From: Polytrichum commune
Lineage: Eukaryota > Streptophyta > Polytrichopsida > Polytrichales > Polytrichaceae
Assembly: GCA_950295325.1 (NCBI GenBank)
Contig: OX485809.1
Location: 3,472,001-3,536,000 of the forward strand
DNA: 64,000 nt
Reading direction: 5' to 3'
A program made the position numbers and the translations under genes. Positions 1 to 12,442 of this stretch are shown here, one piece after another (the stretch's first letter is position 1; every line of letters begins with the position of its first letter). The notes beneath the pieces were generated by a model. That model was not told the DNA's origin and made no database searches. It saw only the letters and a program-made list of their open reading frames with translations.

Positions 1-849
1 TCTCAAAGCAGGACATGCTCATGATTGCCAAACAAGTCCCGTCATAAGCAGACTAGCACACCTTTTCAGAATTTGCACATCTTGGTCTCATCAAGGGAGC
101 AGTCATCATTCTGGTGTAAGTTCAAGCATACTTAAGTGTACGAACACTTCAAATTGCTCAAATATAAGTTAAGGTTATTGGGCAGGCAAGATGAGTGTTA
201 AGATCTTCCATGTGTTTCAAACTCTCTACTTGCCATAAGCGTGTGCCAAGTTTATCCAATTTAGCCATTTGAAAGGGGCATTGTAAGGAAATTATTTTTT
301 TGGTAATTTTGGTAATGATGGAATCGCTTCCCATTCATGAAGGCTGGACCAATTTTCACTTGGTCTGAGATTGAATTTAAACTTAACACATCATCTTACA
401 AAGAGGAAAATGAAAATATGGATACATGCAGTAATGGTGATCAAATACACAAGGCATGTGTTTAAATCTAGGTCATTTGTACATGCCTAACCTTCCTCTA
501 GTCTTATTGGTCCAACTTGGAAGCAGATGAATTAGTTTTAGATGGGTCCATTTGGATATTATCACCTAAAAATAATAGTAAGTAGCCTCAAATACCTTTG
601 TATGATACCTTAGAGGGTTAACACTCTGAAAATTGGGAACATGCCCATGATACTGGGCAAATCTTCTCATAATCATCTGCTTTCGAGGCTTCTACAGGTA
701 TGATGGTATGCTTGTCCATTCACTTGCAACCAAAATTTTTCATTGTCCACTGATATTATGTTACAGAGGCCCTCTCTGTGGAGGCATTTTCCAGGCAAAT
801 GTTCTCATATTTGCCCGACTTTCAAAAAGAGGATTTCCTCTTAGGGAGA
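1..849. other. intergenic, no gene seen
   Basis: AT-rich sequence with stop codons in all frames. I see no splice-flanked coding segment, tRNA or clear terminal repeat here. Confidence 0.5.
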
Positions 850-1175
850 CATGATACATGGATATTTTTCTACCTACACCCACTTTTGGTAGGATTTGAA
901 ACAGACAATGAGTGTCAGATGATTGGCAAATCCGACTTTCCCCACTCTCTTTGAGCTCATAAGAATATCTTATTCATTATCAAAGTGAAGATCCTCATCC
1001 TCATGAAGTGGTCAAGTAAGTCTCCCCAATCATGTTGACCATTGAGCCTAGAATGGTTATTGTATTTTGAGCACATAGTCTAGTCTCTTTTGAACACATG
1101 TCTTTTTGGTGCCAATTCTTAGATCCACACCTAACCACATTTCACTCAAATATGTGTGTCGTGTCCATTTTTTTC
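850..1175 (-). mobile_element. family A MITE, degraded copy
   Basis: It carries the family A internal landmarks in reverse orientation: CACCCACTTTTGGTAGGAT, then GAGCTCATAAGAATATCTT, then a stretch reading 'last ATTGAGCCTAGAATGGTTA' and 'TTCTTAGATCCACACCTAAC'. The same order recurs at about a dozen other places in the window. Termini are too worn to place exactly. Confidence 0.6.
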
Positions 1176-1574
1176 TTTTCGTGTTGGATCTAGGCGTATG
1201 TGTGGCATGATGGGGTTGTCTCTGATGATATCCCAACAAAAGAAAGCTCATTGAGCCGGTTGGGATGTAAAAGATTAGTTTGGGCATGTGTTGTTGCACT
1301 TGTGCAAATGAATGAATGTCCCATGTCATCTTGCACCTTTCTAGCTTGACTTGTTAAGGTTGAATATTTGAAAATGGTGAATGACCACTGCTAATGCACT
1401 ACACTAGGGTAGAATGATTCTTGTGTGGACCCAAAAATGGCTAATTGTAAAAGTGGTGGGCCAACAAGGATGTAGTGATTGGTTGGATAGGCCATGTTTC
1501 ACACCACTTGGGGTCACTTTTGGGTGTCATTGAGTTAACTGATTTTTGCGTATTCATGTGTAAAGTAGGATATT

Positions 1575-1790
1575 TCGACGCTCAATTTGGTAAACTCTAC
1601 TATACAAAGACGAGGTTTGACTTACTTGCCTCTTTGAGAAAATGTAACTAATAATTTACATGGAATAAAATTATGAAACAACTGGCATTCGCCATCATTT
1701 CCTCTACTCCCATCTTCGAAGAATATTGCACAAATTTCAGGCCACTCTTTTTGGCCAAATTAGCTTATTTTCACAATTTTTCATATTTTG
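1575..1790. repeat. dispersed repeat H, copy 1
   Basis: The segment containing GAGGTTTGACTTACTTGCCT and then ATTGCACAAATTTCAGGCCA is repeated, with substitutions, at about 11,925-12,170. No coding potential is visible. Confidence 0.55.
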
Positions 1791-2664
1791 CCTTACACAT
1801 GTGAATATGGGAATCGGTGTCTCAGACCATCCCCACATTGTTTGTTCCATTTGTTGCTGTCAAAAGTCGACCATTTTGGAACTTTGAAATAGTGATTGTT
1901 ATAATGTCCACATGTCCCGCATTGAATATAGAGTAACCTTGTATATTCAACACTAAATAGGTTCATAAGTGTGACCATTTGAATAGTTTTGATTTGCAGT
2001 TCCATGTGATTGAGAAAGGCACTTCCATTTATTGACATGTGGAGACATGTGGTGTTTCATTTTGACAAAATCTATTTCTATTGAGCATAGCATTCTACAT
2101 CGATTGAGACCACTTTGAATCTTGCATCAAAACTACATCTAATATGGGTATCCTACATCCTTGTATAATTAGGTTCTATAAGGTAGAAGTGCCCAACTCG
2201 ATCATGGATCTAAGCATAACACGTACTTTTGGTCTCTTTACGGGCTGCCACAATTCCTTAATCAATTATCATGTAATTAGTTTAGTCTTGTTAGAATTCG
2301 TTATTAGCAAGTTGGTATGGAGTTCAATTATTATAGGTGATAAACATGTTGGACACAAATTAGTCCAAAATTTAAGAAAAGTGGCACATGGCACTTTCCT
2401 ATAAGTGAGAACCTGACAAAATCCTATGTGTGACCTCCAAAAATTAGCATTTCCGCATCAAAATGCCAAAGTGGGTTTGAAGTGATCACCTGCAATACCT
2501 TCATAATGTGGCTCCCTACTGTTTGATTTAAATGGTACATGGTCAGCTTGGAAACTATTGCGGGTATGTCATGCAAGTGGTTGTCACAGATCTCAAGCAA
2601 TCGCATACACACATGATGTCAACATTATTATGTTCACAAAGTTGGAAGATACAAATGAGTGGTA

Positions 2665-3780
2665 GTGGCCAGTGGTGATTTTTCACCAGGTCCCTGACAT
2701 GTTCATTAAAAAAAAAACATTTCCAATGGACGGGTTCTTAAAAAATGAACTGGTTTTTGGACATGTCAAATTCACTTTGGATGGGTTCTAAAAATAAAAA
2801 TAAAAATAGATAATTTTTTCCAAAAAGAAAAAATGGTACAAGTATTAGTTACATTATGTCATATATGACATGTGAATATAAGCATAATGCAATCAAACCA
2901 CTAATACCCAATCAAAATATCAATCTTGAAGTGCTTGATTCACCTGCATACATTAATTAATCAATCACAAAATTTAAAACCTTTTTAACATAATGTCAAA
3001 GATTATAATTGAAAGTAAACTTAGCAATTGAATAAGAATTAGTATATATAAACATGTTCAAAAATTTAAAAATAAAGAGCTACCTTACCCTTCTAAGAAG
3101 TGGATGAATTCTCCTATCCTTCATGTTTCTCCAAACAAGCATCATTGCATTCCAATTGATGTTTTCAACTGGAATATTTGCACATGAAATGCCCATCAAA
3201 GCATCCAAAGTCTCTAACTTCAAACTAGTACGTAGATGACTTTTGATTAGGTTTTGTCTAGAAAAACCCCTCTTGTGGAGGGAATGTGGGTGGTGATGGA
3301 CGGGCGATGACGGGTGATGGAAACACCTTGAGGATAGAGTGTGCGGAAAGAAATGGGAGATTGAAGGACAAGAAATAAAAAGAAATGATGGTGGCAGAGG
3401 AAATTAGAATGGGGTGTACTGGAAAGATGAGAATCGACAGCAAAAGACAAATAATTGACAGGCATTGAAGGCATAATTTGTCAAGATCCTATTGTCTCCA
3501 AGTGCGACCAGTCACATGTCAACATCTTTCGTTTTTTTTGTTTTTTGTTTTTAAAAATTGTTACCAACATTGTAAGAGACTTATTTATACCTCTTGCGGG
3601 ACAAGTATTTTCATTTTCAAACCGGTTTTGGGACGTGTTGTTTTTTCTTTAACCTTTCTATGGACAGGCTGGTTTAGAAATTATCAGTTTTGGGATGGGT
3701 TGCAATTTCTTTTACCTTTCAATTCAAGGTTTTTGGATGTGGATGGGCAAAAACTTTGTGAAAAATCAGCCCTGGTAGTG
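2665..3780. mobile_element. CACTA-like non-autonomous element
   Basis: The right end reads ...TGAAAAATCAGCCCTGGTAGTG, whose complement starts CACTACCAGGGCTGATTTTT. The left end has the matching but damaged CCAGTGGTGATTTTTCACC. The subterminal regions carry repeated short motifs of the form GGACGGGTT, GGATGGGTT and GGGACGTG, as is usual for CACTA (EnSpm/CMC) elements. No transposase reading frame remains. Target-site duplication is not clear, so the superfamily call rests on the termini and subterminal repeats. Confidence 0.5.
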
Positions 3781-3876
3781 GCACAAGTCACTTTGTGCAC
3801 AACTTGTGTCCACTTGACTACTAATAAAGAGCATGCAATCACATCATCACACTAAAAAAGTTCCAGGTTAGGGAAG

Positions 3877-3922
3877 GGAAGAAGTGCTCACAGTGTCCAT
3901 CCTAGGCACATCTACCTTATGA
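3877..3922 (+). repeat. family A MITE, terminal fragment
   Basis: GAAGTGCTC...CCTAGGCACATCTACCTTA matches the right-hand end of full-length family A copies, such as the one ending near 22,962. The rest of the element is missing. Confidence 0.4.
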
Positions 3923-4291
3923 AATGCAGTATAACAAGAAAAATTTACTTACTCACAGAAATGCAAGAAATTCAATATCCCTAAGTATCCACCTGAACGA
4001 TTAAAAATCTATTGCTCTATCTACTACTTAGGCATCACAAAGGACGCTACTTATTTGCTGTGCTTTGAAAATAGAACATGCATACCATAATGCTACAAAG
4101 TCTTGCACAAGTGTACTTGCACTTTATTTGCCGCCAAAATTTACTTTCGCAAGAGTTCGAGAATGTCTGAGCATGAACTCTTTATCTATTTTCACAAAAT
4201 GTAAAATGGAAATCAAAACTGTGGCACAGATCGAGGCTTACGTAGCATGTACTTATGTGCCTAATAAGTTATGTACATAAAATACTCATCC

Positions 4292-7200
4292 TTACTTTTC
4301 AATATACAGTGGCTTCTGAACAATAGGCTCTGCCACCCACACTCCGGGGGATGCCTCATATAGCTTGGAGCCCTTGTGAATCACTGCAGAAGTAAACAAT
4401 AACTGCCATTAATGACTTAAGGTAATGCATTTAAAAATGTTTAAAAAAATAAGTTGTGAAGCACTATCAAAGGATCACATCCATATGCTTAAGAATACCA
4501 AAAAAATACTTTTTGTCCACAATTAGAAGTGAAAGGTATGGAAATTCACCATAATCACAAATCTCATCTTTTTCACAATAACCTTCATGTAATTAGCTGA
4601 AATTACAGACACTGTAGATTGGTGGAAATTTGCAAAGCATGATATGACCTTGAAGTAGATAAAAGCTACCTCTGAGATAACAGTTGCTAAAGGAATATTT
4701 TTTTAAACTTGAGAGTCCCATTTTGGGACATATAGGCCATTAATGGCTAGATAAATTTAGATTGCTGTATGAATTACAATGAATTGCAAGTACTCACCAG
4801 TATTGGGGAGATTGTAAATGAACTCATCCTGTCATTCCAATTGAAACATGTCAGCCTCAGCTTGTAGTTCAAAAACCAATGCCCTGTGCTTTAGGACATT
4901 GTTGGGTCTCAAGAGTCGTGTTTACCCTATTCTCTTACCATATTGACTTTGGTTGATTCAATTATATGGAAACTATGTAACACTGTTCTGTTATTCATAA
5001 AATCTTTTAAAAAAATGCTAAATTGTTTTGTGCTTCAGTAGCAGCATAAGATTGTCAAAGGTTTGTGCTTCAACCTGTTGAAAATTATACGCAGACTGGT
5101 CACTATCTTCCTTGTAATTTGCTGAAACAATAGGATCTTTGTGCCTGAAACTCTCTTCTTGAACACAAGAGGAATGGTCTCTAGCCTTCAGATCCTCAAT
5201 TGCAAGCACCATACCTATTATTGAAAATTATCCTATTAAGCCTTTTGTGGAGACCACATACGATAGGAGCAGAAGTGGCCTTGTTGTGACATAGTCAAAT
5301 AAACTCAAATAAAAACAACTGTAGAAAGAAAATTTTAATTCATGTTTATCCCTACAAGACCTCAGATCTGTCTTGCCAGAAAGACCCTACCCTGAAAGAA
5401 AGGAATACAGAGACTACATAGTGTTAGAAACACAAGGTAACCAAACAAACCGTTTTTATAAATGATCTACACTTGGAGCCTCTGTTTTCCTACAATATGG
5501 GCCAGTCTTCACTATGAATGGAGGCAGTGACCATGAAATTGTGAGGACCCTTGAAACTCATCAGGAGACTGTACCATATAAAATTGAAAACCATAAAATT
5601 TGTAGTTTCACAGGCCTTCCAAGTGTAGTGTAAAGACAACCATGACCAGGCTCTCCACTGAATGCTATTTCAGTACCAATGATGTGGGCCCTTCTACACA
5701 ACAAGCTATAATAAACCCAGGGTTGTGAGATTTTGAAGTGTCATGGTCTCCCAACTTGAGGTGGGCCTGATTCAAAGTCTGATAGACCATGAAACATTAT
5801 CCATTGCAAACCATGTAGGAATCCATGTAGGTTTATTTTATCCATTCAAACTCCCTTGGTCCCTCAGAGGGTATCAGCATGTTACACCAATGACATATTT
5901 AGATTTCAAAGGTTACAGGCCCTCAAGCTCTAGTATAAAGTGCCCCTAACATCTCTGGAACTGATGCAGCCAGGGAAATAAGACTTAGTACAAAGCACCC
6001 ACCTCCTCAATTCGTGGTATGGAAGTTGGATCCAAGATGGAGATCCAGGAAACAATGTTGCCATCCATCAAATTAGAATCCTCAAACTTAGGTAGCTTCG
6101 GCAGCAGACGACGTATTGATTCAATCGGTGACAAGTCAACTGCTTCAAGGACTGGTACAGCTGCAACAAGAAGTAAAATTAAAATTCTCAATGGATGCAC
6201 ACATACACACCATGAAGCACTAAGACAATGCTTTCATCCTTTAAGAGCTTAAAAATATAACATGAAATATGTGAATGAATTTGTGATACCCTCTTGGGAA
6301 TTTCCAGGGGAAGGATAAAGATGGTAAACTGAAGGGCTGTCTTCCACTTCTGCAATTGTGTTGCCACCATTGTGGACATGTTTGGCCTGTAGAAACAAGA
6401 TAAGATATAAAGCAGGTCTGATTAGTGCTTGTGAAAGAGGGATTACTATCTTCAGACGTTTATCCAATGTGTTCCAATTTCCACTGGATGAGTTCTGGGG
6501 ACTTGCTTGCATTGACAAAAATAGTGAACTGCCCTACATGAATATCACAACTACTAGCATCAAATAAAAGCTTTGATGAAAAATTGAACAATACTACAAA
6601 GGACAGACCACCAGGTCTGCATGCATGCCAATTTCTTGATAATTGAACAATCCAGGAACAACTAATTAAGGTAAGGTTTTTACATGGTAAATTAATCAGA
6701 TCAGCACCACTACTGCAGTTGAAATTGGTAACCTTACCACATTTTCATATACTGAGAAATGAGTCTCTGCACGTGACATGTTCCCGATTCCCTCATAAAG
6801 ATTGGATACTTTGGACCCAACTGCAGTACAGCATTGAACATGTCAGTATTGCTTAGAATGCAAATGCGTAACAATCATACTCAATAAAAGATTTTACATG
6901 ATCACATAACTAACTCGTCTGAGAGTCAACCACCACAACTATTTGCTCTCTGACATCCCAAACATCACATAATCTTGGGTCCATAACAATGTTGGACTAG
7001 TATATTGGTGAATGCATGGTATCAATACACAACCTTAAAATGGTTGTTTCAAAGAGCCTACCGACCAGTATCAAAATTGCAAAACCAGTCAAAATTGATA
7101 CTCAGTTAAAAGACTCTTTGTATACCTGAGTAACTATTTGGGTCAATGCCATTCTAGTACTAGAAAATATTTACCTAGGTATTTAGGTCCTTGCATAGTG

Positions 7201-8865
7201 ATAGACCCGAATAATATTAAAATCAGAAATATCGTTCAACACACGTAACCTACTAATACAAACATCCTCAAAAGATATATCCAAGTGGTATCAATAAAAG
7301 TTTAAATTCAGTCCAACATCGGTCCTTACCCATGTCCTTGGATGCTTCATCCACTGATTCATCCTGAAGACAAGGAGCATCCTCCACAGTGTGTCCCTGC
7401 AAATGCTGTCAGCATCAGAATACAATGCCTGTAAGCACACTCGGGACCAAATTCCTCACAATTTTGAACACCACCTTGCACCCAGAGGTAAGCTTCTGCA
7501 TCAATTGTGACCTGGTTGTAACCAACTAGAGCGACTCCCTCAACATGAAAAATGCTTAACTTTTGCCACTGAATCATCACTGCATGTCACTTCCTCTATT
7601 TAAAGGACAGTGCAAGGAAATATCATGGACTGTTTTTTATTTATAGAAGTTGGCACCACTGTTCTGTTCCTGTATAAACTGGTAGACCTACCACAATATT
7701 ATTTGTAGAGGAAAGTTCCCCAGTAGTCTCTGCAAGCTGTAGTTTTCCACTTGCCTCGGAAAGACTAGGAACTGCATTAAAACCTCAAACATGTCAATAA
7801 ATATTTTGAATGCAAATGCATTACCACCATTACAAGAATGCTCAACAACAATCTTCACATGACGACCCACCTCCAGCAGACAGTCCACAACCACAACAAA
7901 TTGCTTTATGACATCCAAAACATCACATATTCTCAGGTCCATACCTGTGTCCATTACTTCTTCATCCTTAGAGTCTTCCTCCACTGTCTCTCCCTGCAAA
8001 TGCATTCAAGGCAAGTGTTTCAGAATCTGAATACAAAGCATGTAAGCACATTGTAAAACCTCACATTTCAGCCTTACCTTCATACAGGAACTTCTGTATT
8101 GTCATCTAGTTGTAACTGGCTAAATTGACTGCTCAAAAACAGAAAGCTCACTCAACTACAAAGAAAAACCAGCAGACTACCGATAACCAATTATGTGTTC
8201 TTTCTACCAACTAGTACACCCTTCAATGCATCATATTCAAATATAACATACCAGATATGGAATGTCAGTTGGTGACATGATTTCAGTCTTGGTCAGCTGA
8301 GGCAGGTTGTTGAAGTTGTCATCAAATGAGCAATAATGCAACAACCACTTGCTTCCACTTACAACATCCTCGATCAGACCCTTTACTGCTTTCTTCATCA
8401 CCTGCACAGACCAAGCCTTCTGATGTGAATACAGAGCCCCTCACATTTGCAGCCAAATTCAAATAAATAAAACAAAGCACAAAACCCTGCAATTTGTTCC
8501 TCTGTGAGGTAAGGATGCCTAATCCAGTTACTTACCTTAATCAGACACCTATATTTGAATGGTGTGTGCTTAGGTGTGGATCTAAGAATGGACACCAAAA
8601 AGACATGTGTTTCAAAGAGATTGGACTACATGCTCAATTTCTGTTAACCATTCTAGGTTCAATGGTCAACATAATTTGAGGGACCTATATGATCCTTCAA
8701 GAGAATCTTCACTTTCAAAATGAATAAGATATTCATATGAGCTCCAAACATCAGGAGAAAAATGGCTACAACCTCGATATGGAATTGCTAATTATGTAGT
8801 ACATATCCTAAGAGAAGTGGAATGGACCAGCTTACCTTAGTGCAAATCTCCCACTCTTCCCACAT
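4292..8865 (-). CDS. unrecognised 11-exon plant gene, about 318 aa
   Basis: I do not recognise this protein. Eleven exons on the minus strand join in phase: 8865-8836, 8401-8252, 7993-7945, 7771-7692, 7396-7330, 6820-6738, 6386-6290, 6160-6003, 5194-5075, 4828-4798 and 4383-4292 (stop TAA). Nearly all have CAG acceptors and GTA/GTG-type donors; the exon 8 to 9 join is the weakest. The start gives MWEEWEICTK, then a segment with SGSKWLLHYCSFDDNFNNLP. The middle is acidic and Ser-rich. Exon 8 encodes VDLSPIESIRRLLPKLPKF and the C-terminus YEASPGVWVAEPIVQKPLY. There is no signal peptide, membrane span or catalytic motif that I can see. Exons 3-4 and 5-6 look like a duplicated pair. MITEs sit in introns 1, 5 and 8. 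An alternative donor just before the stop could extend the protein. Confidence 0.6.
5499..5946 (-). mobile_element. family B (Tourist-like) MITE in intron 8 of the unknown gene
   Basis: It starts GGGCCAGTCTTCAC and ends AAAGTGCCCC followed by TAA, which are worn versions of the family B terminal repeat. Internal landmarks GATAGACCATGAAACATTAT and CCATGTAGGAATCCATGTA match the copies at 20,424 and 51,782. It lies wholly within the intron between exons 8 and 9. Confidence 0.6.
6985..7322. mobile_element. small inverted-repeat element G in intron 5
   Basis: It is bounded by ATGTTGGACT on the left and AGTCCAACAT on the right, an exact 10-bp inverted repeat. The parallel intron upstream (about 7,800-7,945), which appears to be its duplicate, lacks this block, so it was inserted after the exon duplication. 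Related sequence (GTGAATGCATGATATCAACACAC) occurs near 32,345. Confidence 0.5.
8505..8840 (+). mobile_element. family A MITE occupying most of intron 1
   Basis: It runs from AAGGATGCCTAATCC to CCAGCTTACCTTA and contains the standard internal blocks (GGTGTGGATCTAAGAATGGA, GAATAAGATATTCATATGAG). The terminal ACCTTA, read on the minus strand as TAAGGTAAG, coincides with the 5' splice site used by exon 1 of the unknown gene. Confidence 0.65.
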
Positions 8866-9189
8866 CAAACATTCACAAACCCCAAAGACTTTCTGTGCCA
8901 ACAAACTTTATATCTCACCGTTTCAGACCTCTCATATCTCATCGCCATCTTGACTCTCAGCTGAGGATTCTGAACACTTGAGGATTTCCTTGGCAGCTGC
9001 CTGGCTCCCTGTAAGCTTTGAGATTCAATGCAGGACAAAATGCAGCCTCTCCCTCCTGGTCTCTTACACCTCTCTCCCTCTTCACAATAAACTGCAACCA
9101 CAAAAGAAATCACCACATTGCTTTTGCGTTTAACCCTTGAATGCAATTAGGGGTTAACAATCAAAGCCGTTATGAGAGATTGTCCAGAA

Positions 9190-9680
9190 ACGAGAACCAA
9201 ATCTGTGCTTGCCATTTTTTCTTTCCTGCATAACTGAAGAGAACCATCTAAAACCCTAACTAAGCTCCACGCCCACTGAAATGGCTACTTTACAATCCAA
9301 TTGGTTGACGAAAAAGATGCTTGTATCATGCGTATAATTTTGGAGTGAAAGCATTCAGATAATAACAATCCAAGCCGTTCAAATATTAGTCCAAAAACGG
9401 ATCTCTGCTTGCCATTCGCTTTATTTGAAAGACTGAAGTGAAGGCTCAAAAACCCTAACTGGCTGAATTTGATAATTCTGGATCCAACTGGTTGATGACA
9501 GTGATGTAGGGGTTGACAATATAAGCATTTCAAAATTTCTCCAATAGCCTCCACTGCTTGCCATTGCCTTCTCTCTAAGACTGAAGAGAAGGCTGCGAAA
9601 CCCTAATTAAGCTGCAAGCTCACCGAATTGGATATTTCTGAATCCGATTGGTTTCATACACAACTGGATGGAGCATAGCT
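9190..9680 (-). promoter_or_regulatory. three imperfect repeats with telo-box-like motifs upstream of the unknown gene
   Basis: Three copies of a block run 'GCTTGCCATT..., ACTGAAGAGAA, AAACCCTAA, ...ATCCAATTGGTT'. The AAACCCTAA-like cores begin near 9,251, 9,450 and 9,598. AAACCCTAA is the plant telo-box, known from promoters and leaders of genes active in dividing cells. The array lies 330-820 bases upstream of the proposed ATG at 8865. A promoter role is inferred from position. Confidence 0.45.
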
Positions 9681-10074
9681 CCTAATTGCAAAGAAATAAG
9701 CTTGTGTCGGGGTTGGGGTTAGGGTCCGGTCCCACTTTCCACCACAACTACGGTTTGATTTTTTTGTTTTGTTTTCCATTTACGTACAACTACTCCTTGT
9801 AGCAATTGAAGAGTGGACTACAACAATCAACCACCAAAACAATGCAATAATTACAAGTGTGTAAACGCAACTTGAACTTGAATGAGCTGTTTTCGACTGC
9901 GAAGATTGGAAGATTGGAATTGCAATTCGTTTTCGAAGCCTGATTTATAGCTGCATGCAAGCAAATGATTGCGGAAGGTTACTCCGGAATTCCCCAATCC
10001 ATTTGCCTTCCGCAACCAAACCGATACAATCCAGTGATGTAATAGAATGGCCAGAAAATTGAGCTTATGCCCCG

Positions 10075-11080
10075 TGACCATTGAAACCTAAAATCTCTCA
10101 TTGGTGGAAAATGGTAAGACCGTCTCACTTCACTTTGCACTAAAGCTTGAGGGCCTAACTTAACGGACCAAGGAAGTTTAAATGGATGAAAAATATACTT
10201 AGAGAAGTCCTACATTCAATGGATGATGTTTCACGGTCTTCTTGAATTTGTGTCAAAGCCACCTCAAAGAGATTGAGGGTCTAAGGGACATTTTACACTA
10301 GAGCTTACGTTGAGGGCTTTAAACTAATATTCAAGTATATTTGGACAAACCACTTTGTTTAAAATTAATAAGGGATGTGCGCTTTGTGGGGACAAAAACA
10401 TCAAACAACAATAGTAACCACAACAACACAACAACCACAAATTTTGAATGTTTGTATTCCATGTTCACCAACCACCATATTTGTCTAGTTTTGCGATCTA
10501 GTGCATATCGTATTGGCAATAGGAATTGGTCCAACATTCTTGCATAATTCCAAATGATACTTCAATCCTAGTTATAAGGGATCAAGGATGTTTGAATGGA
10601 AGTTCAAACTTACCTGGAATCTTATATGGCATGTAATGGAGAATATTGTTTCGTGGTATACAAGAGTGTGTGTCAAGCCCACCTCACAGAGATTGTGAGC
10701 TTTAAGGGCCCGTGCTCATTGAAATCTAGAATCTCTCGTTGTTGGAAAATGACGAGACCGTCCCACTTCACTTTACACCAGAGCTTTAAGGGCCCAAGTG
10801 ACCAAGGAGGTTTGAATGGATGGACACGGATACATGACGTCCTACATGACAATGGCTAAGATTGTGTCATTGACTATCAAATTGTGTGTCAAACCCACCT
10901 CAAAGAGATCGTGCGCATTAAGGCTTGTGACCATTGAAATATGGAATCCCTCATTGGTGGAAAGTGATGAGACCATCCCACTTCACCTTACACTAGAACT
11001 TGAGGGTCTAAGAGACCAAGGAAGTTTAACGCATCAAACCTCCTTGGTCACTTGGGCCAAAATTGTGACAACCCTTATCC
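10075..11080. repeat. array of family B internal sequences
   Basis: At least three partial units share ATTGAAATCTAGAATCTCT, GAGACCGTCCCACTTCAC and CAAGGAGGTTTGAATGGATG, near 10,075, 10,700 and 10,930. They resemble the family B MITE interior but most lack the outer termini. Reading frames here are not conserved between units. Confidence 0.5.
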
Positions 11081-11257
11081 CGTCCCATATAAATGCACCA
11101 TCGAGAACACACACCATAGAAGGTCTTCCAATCTTTAACAATAATATTTAGAAAAAAATCACATTCATGAGTTTTTCAACCATCTAGATTCTAACTAGGA
11201 ATGAGTGGTAGGACTACATCATCCCCCTAATGAAATTTTGAGTGAAACTTATGCCAA

Positions 11258-11447
11258 CTAAGGTAAGCATATCTAATCTAGTTAGTACTTATCTTCATCA
11301 AATACCTAATTTGAGTGATGTGTGGTTGGGCGTGGATCTAAGAACAAACTCCAAAATTACATGTGTTTGAGAAAGGTTGGATAGGTTCTCAATATTTGCT
11401 AATATATCTAAGTTCAATAGTCAAAATAAAGGGAGGGAGAAATTACA

Positions 11448-11523
<76 letters not shown>

Positions 11524-11625
11524 CACTTTGATAACAAATTGAACATTTGTAGGAGCTCCAGAAATTTTGAGGAAAACGACTAGGGCTGCAATTTGGATTC
11601 GTTAATCATCTTGTACTACTAAGTT
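11258..11625 (+). mobile_element. family A MITE with a TA microsatellite inside
   Basis: It starts AAGGTAAGCATATCTAATC and contains GGGCGTGGATCTAAGAACAA and a late block GTTAATCATCTTGTACTACT. A long TA run replaces part of the middle. The right terminus is degraded. Confidence 0.55.
11455..11521. repeat. (TA)n microsatellite
   Basis: About 33 uninterrupted TA units. A reading frame through it that would encode alternating Tyr-Ile is an artefact of the repeat. Confidence 0.95.
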
Positions 11626-11924
11626 GCATATTCAAGTTAACCAAAAAGTCACCAAAAGTGGGGACCAATTCAAGCTTTTTGATGGCAAATTAGCCACTTC
11701 TAACACTTGTGTCAGTAACCTTAAAATAAAACCAGGGAGGGAAGCCATTTTGCTCTATTTTGGGGCAAAAAAACTTTGAGAAAAATTGGAGTTCTTTCTT
11801 ACGTTTGATTTTATTTGAGGAATACACAAGTGGTGAGAGGAGAAAAGAGATGCATGTGCACATAGATGGCAAAGTAAATATATATTTTTTTTTAATTATT
11901 TAAAGATTAAACATGTCGGCGTCT

Positions 11925-12170
11925 AAATCTCAAAGAAGCTACTCTACAAGGAGGAGGTTTGACTCACTTGCCTCTTTGGAAAATGTAACTAATCAATTAT
12001 TGAAAAAAACTAAAATTTTAAATTTTAAATAACTCACAAACAACTTGCATTTGTCATCATTTCATGCACTCCATCTTTGAAAAACATTGCACAAATTTGA
12101 ATCGACTCTTTCTAGCTGAATCAACTTATTTCCACCGTTCCCCGTTTTCCCTACCTTATAGCCTTGGAGA
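11925..12170. repeat. dispersed repeat H, copy 2
   Basis: GAGGTTTGACTCACTTGCCT and CATTGCACAAATTTGAATCG correspond in order to the copy at 1,575-1,790. Confidence 0.55.
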
Positions 12171-12442
12171 AGTGGGCTAATTGGAAAGTTACCATTTAAG
12201 ACCCATCTACCGTACATATAGCCCACATCAAGCATGTTATTTATTCCCATGGTACACAATGTGCCTCAAAACACAAGAATGCTCTCGATCCTTACAAAAG
12301 AAATAATAACACCTATAACTCAGTACCGGCATGAATGCGAGCCCGTTAGTCTTGTGTTGATCACGGTATTCCGTGATGCAGCATAAGGTGTTTTGCCTCC
12401 ATGGGAGGTGGGCTCTGATAGCATATTAGTAATCCCAATTCA

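Noticed and set aside
9711-9730. GGGGTTAGGGTCC resembling telomere repeat.
   Set aside because: A single unit only, not an array; not evidence of telomeric sequence.
11377-11583. A 68-codon frame with alternating Tyr-Ile.
   Set aside because: Produced by the TA microsatellite.
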